From Oricola thermophila (lineage in GTDB: Bacteria > Pseudomonadota > Alphaproteobacteria > Rhizobiales > Rhizobiaceae), in assembly GCF_013358405.1 (NCBI RefSeq), contig NZ_CP054836.1:3472001-3536000 (forward strand): 64,000 bases of DNA. The letters run 5' to 3'. Both the position numbers and the translations under genes were made by a program. This document shows positions 50,036 to 58,604 of this stretch, piece after piece (position 1 is the stretch's first letter; every line of letters begins with the position of its first letter). The notes under the pieces were generated by a model, which saw nothing but the letters and a program-made list of their open reading frames with translations, was not told the origin of the DNA and did no database searches.

Positions 50036-51136
50036 ATGTCGGATACGACAAATAGGGATGCCGAACTCAACATCCGGCCCCCGCGCCAGAGTGGTCTGGA
50101 GCAGTTCCGCGCGGCATATTTCGGCAGCATTCCTAACACGTTGATCACTCTGGGCGGCCTGTTGGCCTTCATCTACATCGGCTGGTCTCTGCTTCATTGG
50201 GCATTTCTGGATGCCATCTTTTCCGTGGAGGGGGGGGCGCAGGCGTGCCAAGCTGCCGAAGGGGCTTGCTGGTCGGTCATCTTCGCGCGCTGGCGATTAA
50301 TGTTCTTCGGCCTTTACCCTTACGAGGAGCATTGGCGTTCCGCGCTCGCCTGTATCATTGTCATTGGTGTCGGCGTCCTTTCGTGTATGCCCGCTTTCTG
50401 GTCGGCGCGAAAGCTAGCGGCGATGTGGGGCGGTGGTCTTTTGGCTTTCATTGTGCTTATGCGGGGCGGTGTCTTCGGGCTTTCCCTGATAACAGAGGAA
50501 CAATGGGGCGGGCTGTCGCTTACGATTTTCATATTTGCCAGTGTCGCCCTGATCGGCATGCCGATGGCAATCGCGTTTGCGCTGATGCGGCGCTCAGCGT
50601 TCCCGTTCATATCTGTGCCCATCGGCCTCGTCATCGATACAGTGCGCTCGCTGCCTCTGATTACGATCCTGTTCACTGTCGCGGTTGTGGTCCCGGTCGT
50701 GGTTCCAAGTTGGCTTCTGGGCGACAAGCTGTACCGGGTGATCGGCGGCATGGCGTTATTTTTCGCTGCCTATCAGGCTGAGATCATCCGTAGTGGCATC
50801 CAATCTCTGCCTGTCGGACAGGAAGAGGCGTCCAAGGCGCTCGGTCTCAGCTATTGGCAGCGGATGACGCGGATCATTCTGCCGCAGGCGTTTCGTCGGG
50901 CGCTCCCACCGACGATCAACCAGTTCGTCATTACTTTCAAGGAAACCTCGTTGATCATCATCGTCGGACTGTTCGAGTTTCTCGCCTCGGGCAATGCCGC
51001 CTACGGCTCTGGTGAGTGGGCCTTCGCCTACGTCGAGGTCTACGTGTTCATCGGGTTGGTTTATTTCATCTTCGTATTCAGCCTGTCGCGTTACGGTGCG
51101 TATTTGGAGCGGCTGATGCGTGTGGGCAAGCTGTAG
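50036..51136 (+). CDS. amino acid ABC transporter permease (AapM/BztC-like)
   Basis: Second permease of the importer, 366 residues: cytoplasmic N-terminus, helices from about 35, a long periplasmic loop with a CQAAEGACWSVIFARW motif (AapM-typical), LGLSYWQRMTRIILPQAFR in the EAA loop (about 266-284) and FKETSLIIIVGLFE. It lies 30 bases after the first permease. Confidence 0.93.
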   Translation: MSDTTNRDAELNIRPPRQSGLEQFRAAYFGSIPNTLITLGGLLAFIYIGWSLLHWAFLDAIFSVEGGAQACQAAEGACWSVIFARWRLMFFGLYPYEEHWRSALACIIVIGVGVLSCMPAFWSARKLAAMWGGGLLAFIVLMRGGVFGLSLITEEQWGGLSLTIFIFASVALIGMPMAIAFALMRRSAFPFISVPIGLVIDTVRSLPLITILFTVAVVVPVVVPSWLLGDKLYRVIGGMALFFAAYQAEIIRSGIQSLPVGQEEASKALGLSYWQRMTRIILPQAFRRALPPTINQFVITFKETSLIIIVGLFEFLASGNAAYGSGEWAFAYVEVYVFIGLVYFIFVFSLSRYGAYLERLMRVGKL

Positions 51137-51146
51137 GAGGCTGCGA

Positions 51147-51896
51147 ATGCTGATGAAAAACGAAAACGCTATCGAGGTGAGGCGGCTGAACAAATACTAT
51201 CAACAGCACCACGCTCTTCGCGATGTTTCTTTGTCCGTGCGCAACGGTGAACGTATCGTCATTTGTGGGCCGTCGGGCTCGGGCAAGTCAACGCTGATCC
51301 GTTGCATGAACCAGTTGGAAAAGCACCAGTCAGGCGACATTGTACTGCTTGGCAATCACATTGTTGAGGGCGGATCGGGGATGGACGCCATCCGATCTGA
51401 AGTTGGCATGGTTTTCCAACATTTCAACTTGTTCCCGCACATGACGATCTTGGAGAACTGCATTCTCGCCCCGATGCTGGTGCGCAAGTTGCCCCGCGCT
51501 GAGGCTGTCGAGCGGGCAATGATGTTTCTGGAGCGAGTACACATTCCCGAACAGGCCGACAAGTATCCGGGCGAGTTGTCGGGCGGTCAGCAGCAGCGTG
51601 TCGCCATCGCTCGCTCGCTGTGCATGATGCCGCGGATCATGTTGTTCGACGAACCCACTTCTGCCCTTGATCCGGAGATGATCTCCGAGGTCCTCGATGT
51701 GATGATTGAACTTGCCATGGATGGCCAGACGATGGTCTGCGTGACCCACGAGATGTCGTTTGCCCGCAAGGTCGCGGATCGCATCGTATTCATGGACAAG
51801 GGGCAGATCATCGAGGAAGCCGAACCGGGCGTGTTCTTCACCGCGCCCGAACATCCAAGAACAAGGGAATTTTTAAGTCAGGTTATGTCGCATTGA
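51147..51896 (+). CDS. amino acid ABC transporter ATP-binding protein (AapP-like)
   Basis: Polar amino acid ATPase of 249 residues: Walker A GPSGSGKS (about 40-47), Q-loop MVFQHFNLFPHMT, signature LSGGQQQR, Walker B IMLFDEPTSALDPEM, and switch His in CVTHEMSF. AGGAGG precedes the ATG at 51147; the open frame extends upstream into the permease gene and is not used. It completes the four-gene importer. The GntR regulator starts 101 bp later. Confidence 0.95.
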   Translation: MLMKNENAIEVRRLNKYYQQHHALRDVSLSVRNGERIVICGPSGSGKSTLIRCMNQLEKHQSGDIVLLGNHIVEGGSGMDAIRSEVGMVFQHFNLFPHMTILENCILAPMLVRKLPRAEAVERAMMFLERVHIPEQADKYPGELSGGQQQRVAIARSLCMMPRIMLFDEPTSALDPEMISEVLDVMIELAMDGQTMVCVTHEMSFARKVADRIVFMDKGQIIEEAEPGVFFTAPEHPRTREFLSQVMSH

Positions 51897-51997
51897 CAAC
51901 GCATTGCGCGGCTGACCTCTTGGTGAAAAGATGCCAAGCGCAATATGATTCTTATTGTTTTCACGTCTCGATTGTCTGAAAGGTCTGATATAATCGC

Positions 51998-52699
51998 ATG
52001 TCTTCTGCACTAGACAGTTTTACACCGGTCGAGCGCAAGGAAACGCTTGGTGCCATGGTGCGGGACCAGTTGCGTTCCGCCATTATGGCCGGCCAGTTCA
52101 AGCCCGGCGAAAAGCTTACTATTCGTGCTGTTGCCAACGCTCTCAACGTTAGCCTGACGCCAGCGCGCGAGGCGCTATATAACCTCGTTGCCGAGGGGGC
52201 ATTGGAGTCACGTCCGAACGGTACGGTCTGTGTGCCCGAGATCGACGAGAAGCGGCTGCGGGAGGTGTCCCGCATCCGAATTGCGCTGGAAGGGCTTGCT
52301 GCGCGCGAGGCGGTAACCGGATTGACCGCGGAGATCGTGCGCGACCTCGAGCGTATCAACGAGGATCTGATCAAGGCAGACGCGGTCAAGGATTACGCTG
52401 CGTTGCGGACCCTCAATTGGAAGTTTCACTTCACGATCTACCAAGCTGCCAATATGCCGCAGCTCAGCAAGATGATCGAAAACTGCTGGCTGATGATCGG
52501 CTCCTACCTCAACGTGCTGTATCCGGAATACGGCAAGGTCAAAGTAGGCATCGACATTCATCGCGATATCATCAAGGCGATAAAGTCCAGGGATGCGGAC
52601 AAGCTGGAAGCGGCGATCGCCAAGGACATCCGTTCGTCGAGTGAGTGGCTTGCGAGCATGATTCATAGCAGGGCCGAAGCTGGCGCCACGAAAGAATAG
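51998..52699 (+). CDS. GntR family transcriptional regulator, FCD subfamily
   Basis: Winged-helix repressor of 233 residues. The N-terminal HTH contains LRSAIMAGQFKPGEKLTIRAVANALNVSLTPAREAL-type elements (about 24-60); the helical FCD ligand-binding domain covers about 85-215, with metal-ligand-like residues in NWKFHFTIYQAA and DIHRDIIKAIKSRD. FCD ligands are usually carboxylic or amino acids. It sits between the importer and the dehydrogenase operon, and three AT-rich operators in this module are its likely targets. Confidence 0.92.
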   Translation: MSSALDSFTPVERKETLGAMVRDQLRSAIMAGQFKPGEKLTIRAVANALNVSLTPAREALYNLVAEGALESRPNGTVCVPEIDEKRLREVSRIRIALEGLAAREAVTGLTAEIVRDLERINEDLIKADAVKDYAALRTLNWKFHFTIYQAANMPQLSKMIENCWLMIGSYLNVLYPEYGKVKVGIDIHRDIIKAIKSRDADKLEAAIAKDIRSSSEWLASMIHSRAEAGATKE

Positions 52700-52731
52700 G
52701 GGAACTTCTGCTCCAACTTCCGAACCCTTCC

Positions 52732-52769
52732 GCCGGCCAGGCAAATCGCATGGCCGGCTTTGTTTTGTC
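52732..52769 (+). terminator. Rho-independent terminator of the GntR gene
   Basis: 8-bp stem GCCGGCCA / TGGCCGGC with an 11-base loop followed by TTTGTTTTGT, 32 bases after the stop. Confidence 0.85.
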
Positions 52770-52796
52770 CGTGAATGATGCTTGCGGCGCTCGTTC

Positions 52797-52818
52797 GTTA
52801 TGTGTTACATGTTATAAC
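52797..52818 (-). promoter_or_regulatory. module 3 operator, site 2 (before the E1 alpha operon)
   Basis: Ends with GTTACATGTTATAAC, the exact reverse complement of the first 15 bases of site 1; 20 of 22 bases agree over the whole site. It contains the palindrome ATGTTATAACA and lies 24 bp before the E1 alpha ATG. Confidence 0.8.
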
Positions 52819-52842
52819 AAAAATAGCGTGGAACGGGTTTAT

Positions 52843-53814
52843 ATGAAGAATTCCCCATCAATCGACGAGCAAATTGAGATGTATCGCAAGATGCACGTCG
52901 TTCGACAGCTCGAGGAGCGGTTGGGCTTGCTGCATAAGGAAGGTAGGACGCGTGGGCCGATTCACCGTTGTGATGGTCAGGAAGCAATCGGCGTCGGTGC
53001 CACCGCGATGCTTACTGACGATGACTACGTCATGAGTACGCATCGTGGTCACGCCCACTACATCGGCAAGGGGCTGGACGTGTATCCAGTCGTCGCCGAG
53101 ATATTCGGCCGTGCCACAGGTAGCTGCGGCGGCCGGGCAGGTCATATGCTCGTTGCAGATGCATCCAAGGGCATGATCGGAGGCAATGCTATCGTTGGTG
53201 CGGGGATCCCCGCTGCTGCCGGTGCGGCCCTTTCGATTCAGATGCTTGGGCGAAACTCGGTTTCAATGTGCATCTTCGGCGACGGGGCCGCCCAGACCGG
53301 CATATGCCACGAGGCGATGAATATGGCGAGCCTATGGAAGTTGCCGGTCATCTTCGTGCTCGAGCACAATCAGTATGGCCTGACTGTTGATACCAATATG
53401 CAATCTTCAGTGGATGATATTAGCATTCGCGCCGCTGGATACGCGATTCCCTCGATTATCGTCGATGGCAACGATGTCGTGGCGGTCTATCGTGCCGTTG
53501 CCGAGATGACCGAGCGTGCCCGCCGCGGCGAAGGGCCAGGTATGGTAGAGGCCAAGACCTACCGGCTGGAAGGTTTCTCCACCTCTGACATGGGGGGGTA
53601 CCAATCCCCCGAAGACATTGCGGACTGGAAGAAACGGGATCCGCTGAAGATCGCCTATGAGGCCCTGAAGAAGCCGGTCGGAGAGGATGCGCTGGCCAAG
53701 CTGGCGGCTTCCGCTGCTGAAGAGGTTTCCACCGCGTTCGAGAAGGCCCTTTCGGACCCGATGCCGGAGTTCGAGGTATTCCGTCCCCACGCGGCATATG
53801 GCGAGGTTGCATGA
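52843..53814 (+). CDS. ThDP-dependent dehydrogenase E1 component, alpha subunit
   Basis: Alpha subunit of a pyruvate/acetoin/branched-chain type 2-oxo acid dehydrogenase, 323 residues. It has HRGHAHYIGKG (about 67-77), GRAGHMLV (about 100-107) and the ThDP motif running from GDG (146-148) to Asn176. The start at 52843 is set by the operator and terminator upstream, which rule out the longer reading from 52750. The closest-looking relatives are AcoA (acetoin) and PdhA. It overlaps the beta gene by 4 bases. Confidence 0.93.
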   Translation: MKNSPSIDEQIEMYRKMHVVRQLEERLGLLHKEGRTRGPIHRCDGQEAIGVGATAMLTDDDYVMSTHRGHAHYIGKGLDVYPVVAEIFGRATGSCGGRAGHMLVADASKGMIGGNAIVGAGIPAAAGAALSIQMLGRNSVSMCIFGDGAAQTGICHEAMNMASLWKLPVIFVLEHNQYGLTVDTNMQSSVDDISIRAAGYAIPSIIVDGNDVVAVYRAVAEMTERARRGEGPGMVEAKTYRLEGFSTSDMGGYQSPEDIADWKKRDPLKIAYEALKKPVGEDALAKLAASAAEEVSTAFEKALSDPMPEFEVFRPHAAYGEVA

Positions 53815-54791
53815 TGGCGTTGATGCGGTATGCGGAGGCGCTCAATGCGGCGCTGCGCGAGGAAATGACGCGTGATGAAACGGTGTTCCTGTTCGGTGAA
53901 GACATCGGGCGTTACGGCGGCGTGTTCAAGGTTACACGTGATCTGCAGAATGAGTTCGGAGCTTTGCGTGTACGAGATACGCCGATTTCCGAGCAGGCGA
54001 TGACAGCGATGGCCGTGAGTGCGGCAATGACAGGTACGCGGCCGGTGCTCGAAATCATGTATGCCGATTTCTTGCCCCTGACACTCGATGCGCTGGTGAA
54101 CCAGGCTTCGATCTACGAGTATATCTGGAATGGTCAGGTAAAGATGCCTTTCGTCCTGCGTACACAGGGTGGTGGTGGTGCCGGAGCGGGTGCGCAACAC
54201 TCCAAGGCGCTCGATTCCATGCTCGCGCATATTCCCGGCATCAAGGTTGTCGCCCCTGCCGATCCCGCTGACGCGAAAGGCATGCTGAAATCCGCGATTC
54301 GTGACGACCAGCCTGTGGTCTTCCTTGAGCACAAGTTGCTCTACAATCTGCGCTCCGATGTGCCGGAAGGCGACGATGTGTTGGTACCCCTGGGTAAGGC
54401 CAAGGTGGTGCGCGAGGGTGCCGATATTTCAATCTTCGCGACCTCGCGCATGGTGCACGAGAGCATCAAGGCGGCCGAACTTCTTCAGGAGAAGGGTGTC
54501 AACGCCGAAGTGATCGATCTTCGCTCGCTCAAGCCGCTTGACCTTGAGGCGATCAAGATATCGCTGGCCAAGACAAACAACGCCGTCGTCGTCAACGAGG
54601 GGTGGGCCTTTTGTGGCTATGGCGCGGAACTGTCCGCGACAATTATGGATCATTGTTTCGATGATTTGGATGCACCGGTCGCGCGTGTTTCCCTACCTGA
54701 TATGCCCATTCCCTATAGCGAGCCGCTGGAAATGGCCGTTTTGCCGAATGCCGAAAAGATCGTCGCGGCATCCCTGAAAACACTGGCGTGA
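53811..54791 (+). CDS. ThDP-dependent dehydrogenase E1 component, beta subunit
   Basis: Beta subunit of the same complex, 326 residues: YAEALNAALREEMTRDETVFLFGEDIG-type N-terminus (about 6-31), RVRDTPISEQAMTAMAVSAAM (about 53-73), GGAGAGAQHSKALDSMLAHIPG (about 119-140), and EVIDLRSLKPLD. The GAQHS motif is the usual substrate-side element. It ends 10 bases before the E2 gene. Confidence 0.94.
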   Translation: MMALMRYAEALNAALREEMTRDETVFLFGEDIGRYGGVFKVTRDLQNEFGALRVRDTPISEQAMTAMAVSAAMTGTRPVLEIMYADFLPLTLDALVNQASIYEYIWNGQVKMPFVLRTQGGGGAGAGAQHSKALDSMLAHIPGIKVVAPADPADAKGMLKSAIRDDQPVVFLEHKLLYNLRSDVPEGDDVLVPLGKAKVVREGADISIFATSRMVHESIKAAELLQEKGVNAEVIDLRSLKPLDLEAIKISLAKTNNAVVVNEGWAFCGYGAELSATIMDHCFDDLDAPVARVSLPDMPIPYSEPLEMAVLPNAEKIVAASLKTLA

Positions 54792-54801
54792 GGGCCGAGC
54801 G

Positions 54802-56061
54802 ATGTCTCATCCGATCATGCTCGATAGCGCTGGCGGCGAATACATGGAAAGCGTCGTCGTGGTTGAGTGGAAACATCAGCCTGGTGATAAGGTCGACGCA
54901 GGCGAAGTCGTCGTCGTTGTTGAAACTGCGAAGGCGGCGTCGGAAATCGAGGCCGATCATTCCGGTTATCTTGCAGAAGTCTTCTACCGGCCCGGCGAGG
55001 AGGCGCCCATTGGCGCTGTCCTTGGCAATATCAGCGACGAGAAGCCGGATGTGGCGGAGCAGCCGGTGCAAAGCCGAGCCGCGACTCCGCACGCCCAGGC
55101 CTCCGCTTCCGCGTCGCAGCCTGCCACGGAACAGCCGGCCCACGCCGCGGCCGTGGCCGTGCGCTCGCCGGGCTCTCGCATCGTAGCCTCGCCGCTGGCG
55201 CGGCGGGTTGCTCGCGAACGCGGCATAGATCTTGCGCGCATAGCCGGGTCCGGCCCGCGCGGTCGCATCAGGTTGCGCGATCTTGACGATGCCGCCGCGG
55301 TGCAGCCTTCCGCGCCTTCGATTGCAGCGGCCACGGACCGGATGCCGGTCGTGTTCCTGCACGGTTTCGGGGCCGACAAGTCCAGCTGGAGCCGTGTCGT
55401 GCCGCTGATCGACCGGTCCGTGGAGCCGGTCCTGGTCGACCTGCCCGGACACGGTTCCTCGACGCACGCGCCGGAGGCCAATTTCGAAGCGGTGGTAACC
55501 GCGGTTGCGGAGGAACTGGAGGGACGCGGCATCACCCGTGCACACTTCGTCGGGCATTCTCTCGGCGGAGCGGTGGCTCTGGCGACGTGGGGCCTCGGCC
55601 GCATCGCGGTCAACTCCATGTGCCTGATCGCGCCTGCAGGCCTTGGCCCGGAAATCAACGGCGGTTTCATCGACGGGTTGATCAATGCGCGTAGCGTACC
55701 AAGCCTGGAGCCATGGCTCGATGTCATGACCGGGCACGATTTTGCCTTGCCCGACGGCTATGCCCAGGTGCTCCTGCGCCAGTGGCAGCAGGCCGATACC
55801 CAAGCCAAGTTGCGGCACATGGCGGCCGGAATCTTTCCCGATGGCACGCAGTCGATGGGGCTGACAGATCTGTTGGCGGATCTCCCCGTTCCCGCCAAGA
55901 TCATATGGGGACTCGGCGACCGCATCATTCCGTCTGCGCATGCCTTTCATGCGCCCGGCACCGTGGCTCTGCATCTTCTGAAGGGAGCCGGACATGTCCC
56001 ACAACTCGAGACCCCGCAGGTGACCGCGCGGCTCATCAACGAACTCTTGCGAAACGGCTAG
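54802..56061 (+). CDS. lipoyl-domain E2 fused to an alpha/beta hydrolase (AcoC-like)
   Basis: The 419-residue protein has three parts: a lipoyl domain (1-80) with lipoylated Lys44 in ETAKA; an E3-binding domain after an Ala/Pro linker (about 121-160, VASPLARRVARERGIDL); and an alpha/beta hydrolase (from 176, VVFLHGFG) with triad Ser253 (GHSLGG), Asp373 and His398. Known E2 acyltransferases have a CAT fold instead; the hydrolase layout is that of AcoC in acetoin dehydrogenase. No E3 gene follows. The part after about 55060 is more GC-rich than the lipoyl part. Confidence 0.9.
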   Translation: MSHPIMLDSAGGEYMESVVVVEWKHQPGDKVDAGEVVVVVETAKAASEIEADHSGYLAEVFYRPGEEAPIGAVLGNISDEKPDVAEQPVQSRAATPHAQASASASQPATEQPAHAAAVAVRSPGSRIVASPLARRVARERGIDLARIAGSGPRGRIRLRDLDDAAAVQPSAPSIAAATDRMPVVFLHGFGADKSSWSRVVPLIDRSVEPVLVDLPGHGSSTHAPEANFEAVVTAVAEELEGRGITRAHFVGHSLGGAVALATWGLGRIAVNSMCLIAPAGLGPEINGGFIDGLINARSVPSLEPWLDVMTGHDFALPDGYAQVLLRQWQQADTQAKLRHMAAGIFPDGTQSMGLTDLLADLPVPAKIIWGLGDRIIPSAHAFHAPGTVALHLLKGAGHVPQLETPQVTARLINELLRNG

Positions 56062-56069
56062 GTGGGATC

Positions 56070-56885
56070 TTGGACAAGAACATTCTTCTCGTCGGTTGCG
56101 GCAATATGGGCTTTGCCATGCTGCAAGGCTGGCTGTCGCTGGACGACGCGCCACGGGTCCGCGTGGTAGAGCCCGCGCAGGGCCTGCGCGGGCGTCTTGC
56201 CGATCTGCCGGTTGAAGTTCATGCGCATCCGGATGAATTTCCCGCCGGATACGAGGCGGACATCGTCGTGTTCGCGATCAAGCCGCAGCTATTCGCCGAC
56301 GTGCTTCCCGCCTATTCGTCGCGGGTAGGCGAAGGCGCCGTGTTCCTCTCCGTTGCCGCCGGCGTGACCTCAGAAGCGATTGCCGCCTTGCTGGGTGGTA
56401 AACCCGCGATCGTGCGCTGCATGCCGAATACGCCGGCGGCGATCGGTCAAGGCGTCATGGCGGTCTATGCCAATGCTCGCGTCACGCCGGAACAGATCGA
56501 TGCCGCGAAGGTTCTGCTCGGTTCCTGCGGCATGGTCGTCGAGGTGGAAGAGGAAGGGCTGATGGACGCGGTGACTGCGGTTTCCGGTTCCGGCCCTGCC
56601 TACGTGTTCAATTTCATCGAGGCGTTGGCGCGCGCCGGCGAAAAGGCCGGGCTGCCGGCGGATCTATCTGCGCGCATGGCGCTGAAAACGGTGGAGGGTG
56701 CCGCCCGTCTTGCCACTCAGGCTGAAGACGATCCGGCGACCTTGCGGCGGAAGGTTACCAGTCCCGGCGGCACTACGGCTGCCGCACTCGCAGTTCTCAT
56801 GGCCGATGACGGGCTGTCGCCGCTGCTAGAAAAAGCGGTCGGTGCAGCACGTGATCGATCGGTCGAGCTGGGCCGGACGAATTGA
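56070..56885 (+). CDS. proC: pyrroline-5-carboxylate reductase
   Basis: NAD(P)H-dependent reductase of cyclic imino acids, 271 residues: ILLVGCGNMGFAML (4-17), VRCMPNTPAAIGQG (about 112-125), TAVSGSGPAYVFNFIEAL (about 167-184) and KVTSPGGTTAAAL. The start is a TTG with AGGTGG upstream; no ATG fits. Core proA and proB are at 12-15 kb, and proline synthesis often uses a remote proC, so this copy could be housekeeping. Its place within a catabolic operon suggests instead reduction of a cyclic imine in the pathway. Confidence 0.92.
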   Translation: MDKNILLVGCGNMGFAMLQGWLSLDDAPRVRVVEPAQGLRGRLADLPVEVHAHPDEFPAGYEADIVVFAIKPQLFADVLPAYSSRVGEGAVFLSVAAGVTSEAIAALLGGKPAIVRCMPNTPAAIGQGVMAVYANARVTPEQIDAAKVLLGSCGMVVEVEEEGLMDAVTAVSGSGPAYVFNFIEALARAGEKAGLPADLSARMALKTVEGAARLATQAEDDPATLRRKVTSPGGTTAAALAVLMADDGLSPLLEKAVGAARDRSVELGRTN

Positions 56886-57787
56886 TCCAGTCGGCCCCGT
56901 CCGGCGATCGCCTCGCGCTCGGCGTGGCGATGATAATGGCCACAACGCTGATCTTCGCCGTTCAGGACGCGATCACCAAGCATCTTGTGGCGAATTACCC
57001 GGTCGCCTCGATCGTCCTTGTGCGCTATTGTGCCTTCGCCGCTTTCGGAATCTCGTTCGCGGTGCGTCGCGCCGGGATCGGCCCGGTGATGCGCAGCTCG
57101 CGGCCGTTGCTGCAAGTTGCGCGCGGGATTGTACTGCTGCTTGAAATTGCACTCATGGCGATGGCGTACCGGACTCTTGGCCTGGCGGAGTCTATGACCC
57201 TGTTCCAGTGCTATCCGCTGATCGCGACCGCGCTTGCCGGCATCCTTCTGAGAGAAACGATCGGCTGGCGGCGGTGGACATCTCTGGTGGTCGGCTTTCT
57301 CGGCATTGTCATCATCCTGCGGCCGGGGCTCGACGTCGTCGAGATCGGCGCGATCTATACGCTTGTCGCTGCGCTCCTGTATGCGATCTACCAGATCCTG
57401 ACGCGGCTATGCGGCAACCAGGACAGCCCGTCGACCTCGTTCTTCTACGTGTGTGTCGTGGGCGCTGTCATCATGACCGCGACCGCCCCGTGGACGTGGA
57501 CGAACTTCGAGAGCGAGGACGCCCTCTGGTTGGCGCTTCTGTGCGTGATGTCGATGGCCGGTCACTATTGCCTCATCACCGCGCTGAGCATTGCCCCGGC
57601 CGCATTCCTGCAACCTTTCAACTACTTTCAGCTCGTGTGGGCGGTCGTTGTCGGCTGGGTCGTGTTCAGGGACATGCCCGACGGCAGGAGCTTCATCGGC
57701 GGCATTCTGGTGGTCGGAAGCGGCCTGTTCGTCGCGTACCGCGAACGTGTCCGGCAGCAGTCGAATTCTTCTTGCAATACGATATAA
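56882..57787 (+). CDS. EamA/DMT family transporter
   Basis: Inner-membrane protein of 301 residues with about ten hydrophobic helices and two EamA repeats (start of the first: LGVAMIMATTLIFAVQDAITKHLV; second around 150-280). Members commonly export amino acids or metabolites. The TTG start overlaps the proC stop (TTGA), so the two are coupled; an ATG 16 codons in is an alternative. Its 3' end runs into operator site 3. Confidence 0.88.
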   Translation: MIQSAPSGDRLALGVAMIMATTLIFAVQDAITKHLVANYPVASIVLVRYCAFAAFGISFAVRRAGIGPVMRSSRPLLQVARGIVLLLEIALMAMAYRTLGLAESMTLFQCYPLIATALAGILLRETIGWRRWTSLVVGFLGIVIILRPGLDVVEIGAIYTLVAALLYAIYQILTRLCGNQDSPSTSFFYVCVVGAVIMTATAPWTWTNFESEDALWLALLCVMSMAGHYCLITALSIAPAAFLQPFNYFQLVWAVVVGWVVFRDMPDGRSFIGGILVVGSGLFVAYRERVRQQSNSSCNTI

Positions 57788-57797
57788 CATATTACAT
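57781..57797 (+). promoter_or_regulatory. module 3 operator, site 3 (before the SDR operon)
   Basis: GATATAACATATTACAT agrees with site 1 at 14 of 17 positions, in the same orientation. It overlaps the end of the EamA gene and lies 36 bp before the SDR ATG. Confidence 0.65.
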
Positions 57798-57833
57798 AAT
57801 TTTTCAGAAACACGAACGGCAGGCAGGATATCC

Positions 57834-58598
57834 ATGCAGGACAAGCGCAAATCGGTGCTCATCACGGGTGCAGGTAGCGGCATCGGCAAGGCGGTGGCCT
57901 TGCGTTTCAACGCGGAAGGTTACGGTGTCTGCCTGTTCGATCTCAACGAGGAGGCCGTACGCGAAGTCGCCGGCGAGTTGAACCCCGAACCCGGCTCGAT
58001 CTGCTTCGCCGGTTCGGTTACCGAGCCGGAAACCATGAACAAGGCGGTGTCCGCCACGGTCGAGACGTTCGGCGGAATTGACTGTGTCGTGACATCCGCG
58101 GGGATCGTCTCGGTGGAACCCGCCGTTGACGCGGACCTGGACAAGTTTCGCCAAACGCTTGAGGTCAATGTTATCGGAACCTGGCTTGCCGCGCAGGCCG
58201 CCGGCCGTGTCATGATCGAGCAGGGCCACGGCAGTATCATCATGATCGGCTCGGTTTATGGCTCCGGCGGTGCACCGCAGCGTACGGCCTACTGCGCCTC
58301 CAAGGGTGCTGTGCACAATCTGGTGCAGAGCCTTGCCGTCGAGTGGGGCCCGTACGGGGTGCGCGTAAATGCCGTTGCGCCGACCGGGGTTCGCACACCG
58401 ATGGTACAGGACCTCATCGACAGGGGGATCTACAACCTGACGGGTGTGCAGGGCCGCACGCCGCTCGGGCGCCTGGCCGAGCCCGAGGAAATTGCTGCCG
58501 CCTGTTTCTATCTTGCCGGAGCGGATGCCGGTTTCACCACCGGGCACGTCTTGCCGGTCGACGGAGGCTGGCTTGCAAACGGTTACATCCTGGGCTGA
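57834..58598 (+). CDS. SDR family NAD(P)-dependent oxidoreductase
   Basis: Classical short-chain dehydrogenase of 254 residues: cofactor motif TGAGSGIG (about 12-19), SAGIVSVEP, catalytic Ser in IGSVYGSGG, Tyr and Lys in AYCASKGAV (about 153-161), and the C-terminal FTTGHVLPVDGGW. An Asp after beta-2 (LFDLNEEA) suggests NAD rather than NADP. Start at 57834; the ORF is open upstream only inside the EamA gene. Likely an alcohol/ketone step of the module's pathway. Confidence 0.93.
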   Translation: MQDKRKSVLITGAGSGIGKAVALRFNAEGYGVCLFDLNEEAVREVAGELNPEPGSICFAGSVTEPETMNKAVSATVETFGGIDCVVTSAGIVSVEPAVDADLDKFRQTLEVNVIGTWLAAQAAGRVMIEQGHGSIIMIGSVYGSGGAPQRTAYCASKGAVHNLVQSLAVEWGPYGVRVNAVAPTGVRTPMVQDLIDRGIYNLTGVQGRTPLGRLAEPEEIAAACFYLAGADAGFTTGHVLPVDGGWLANGYILG

Positions 58599-58604
58599 CG
58601 AGTC

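Noticed and set aside
52750..52842. Longer N-terminus for E1 alpha
   Set aside because: It would run through a terminator stem and the operator; the ATG at 52843 starts the homologous part.
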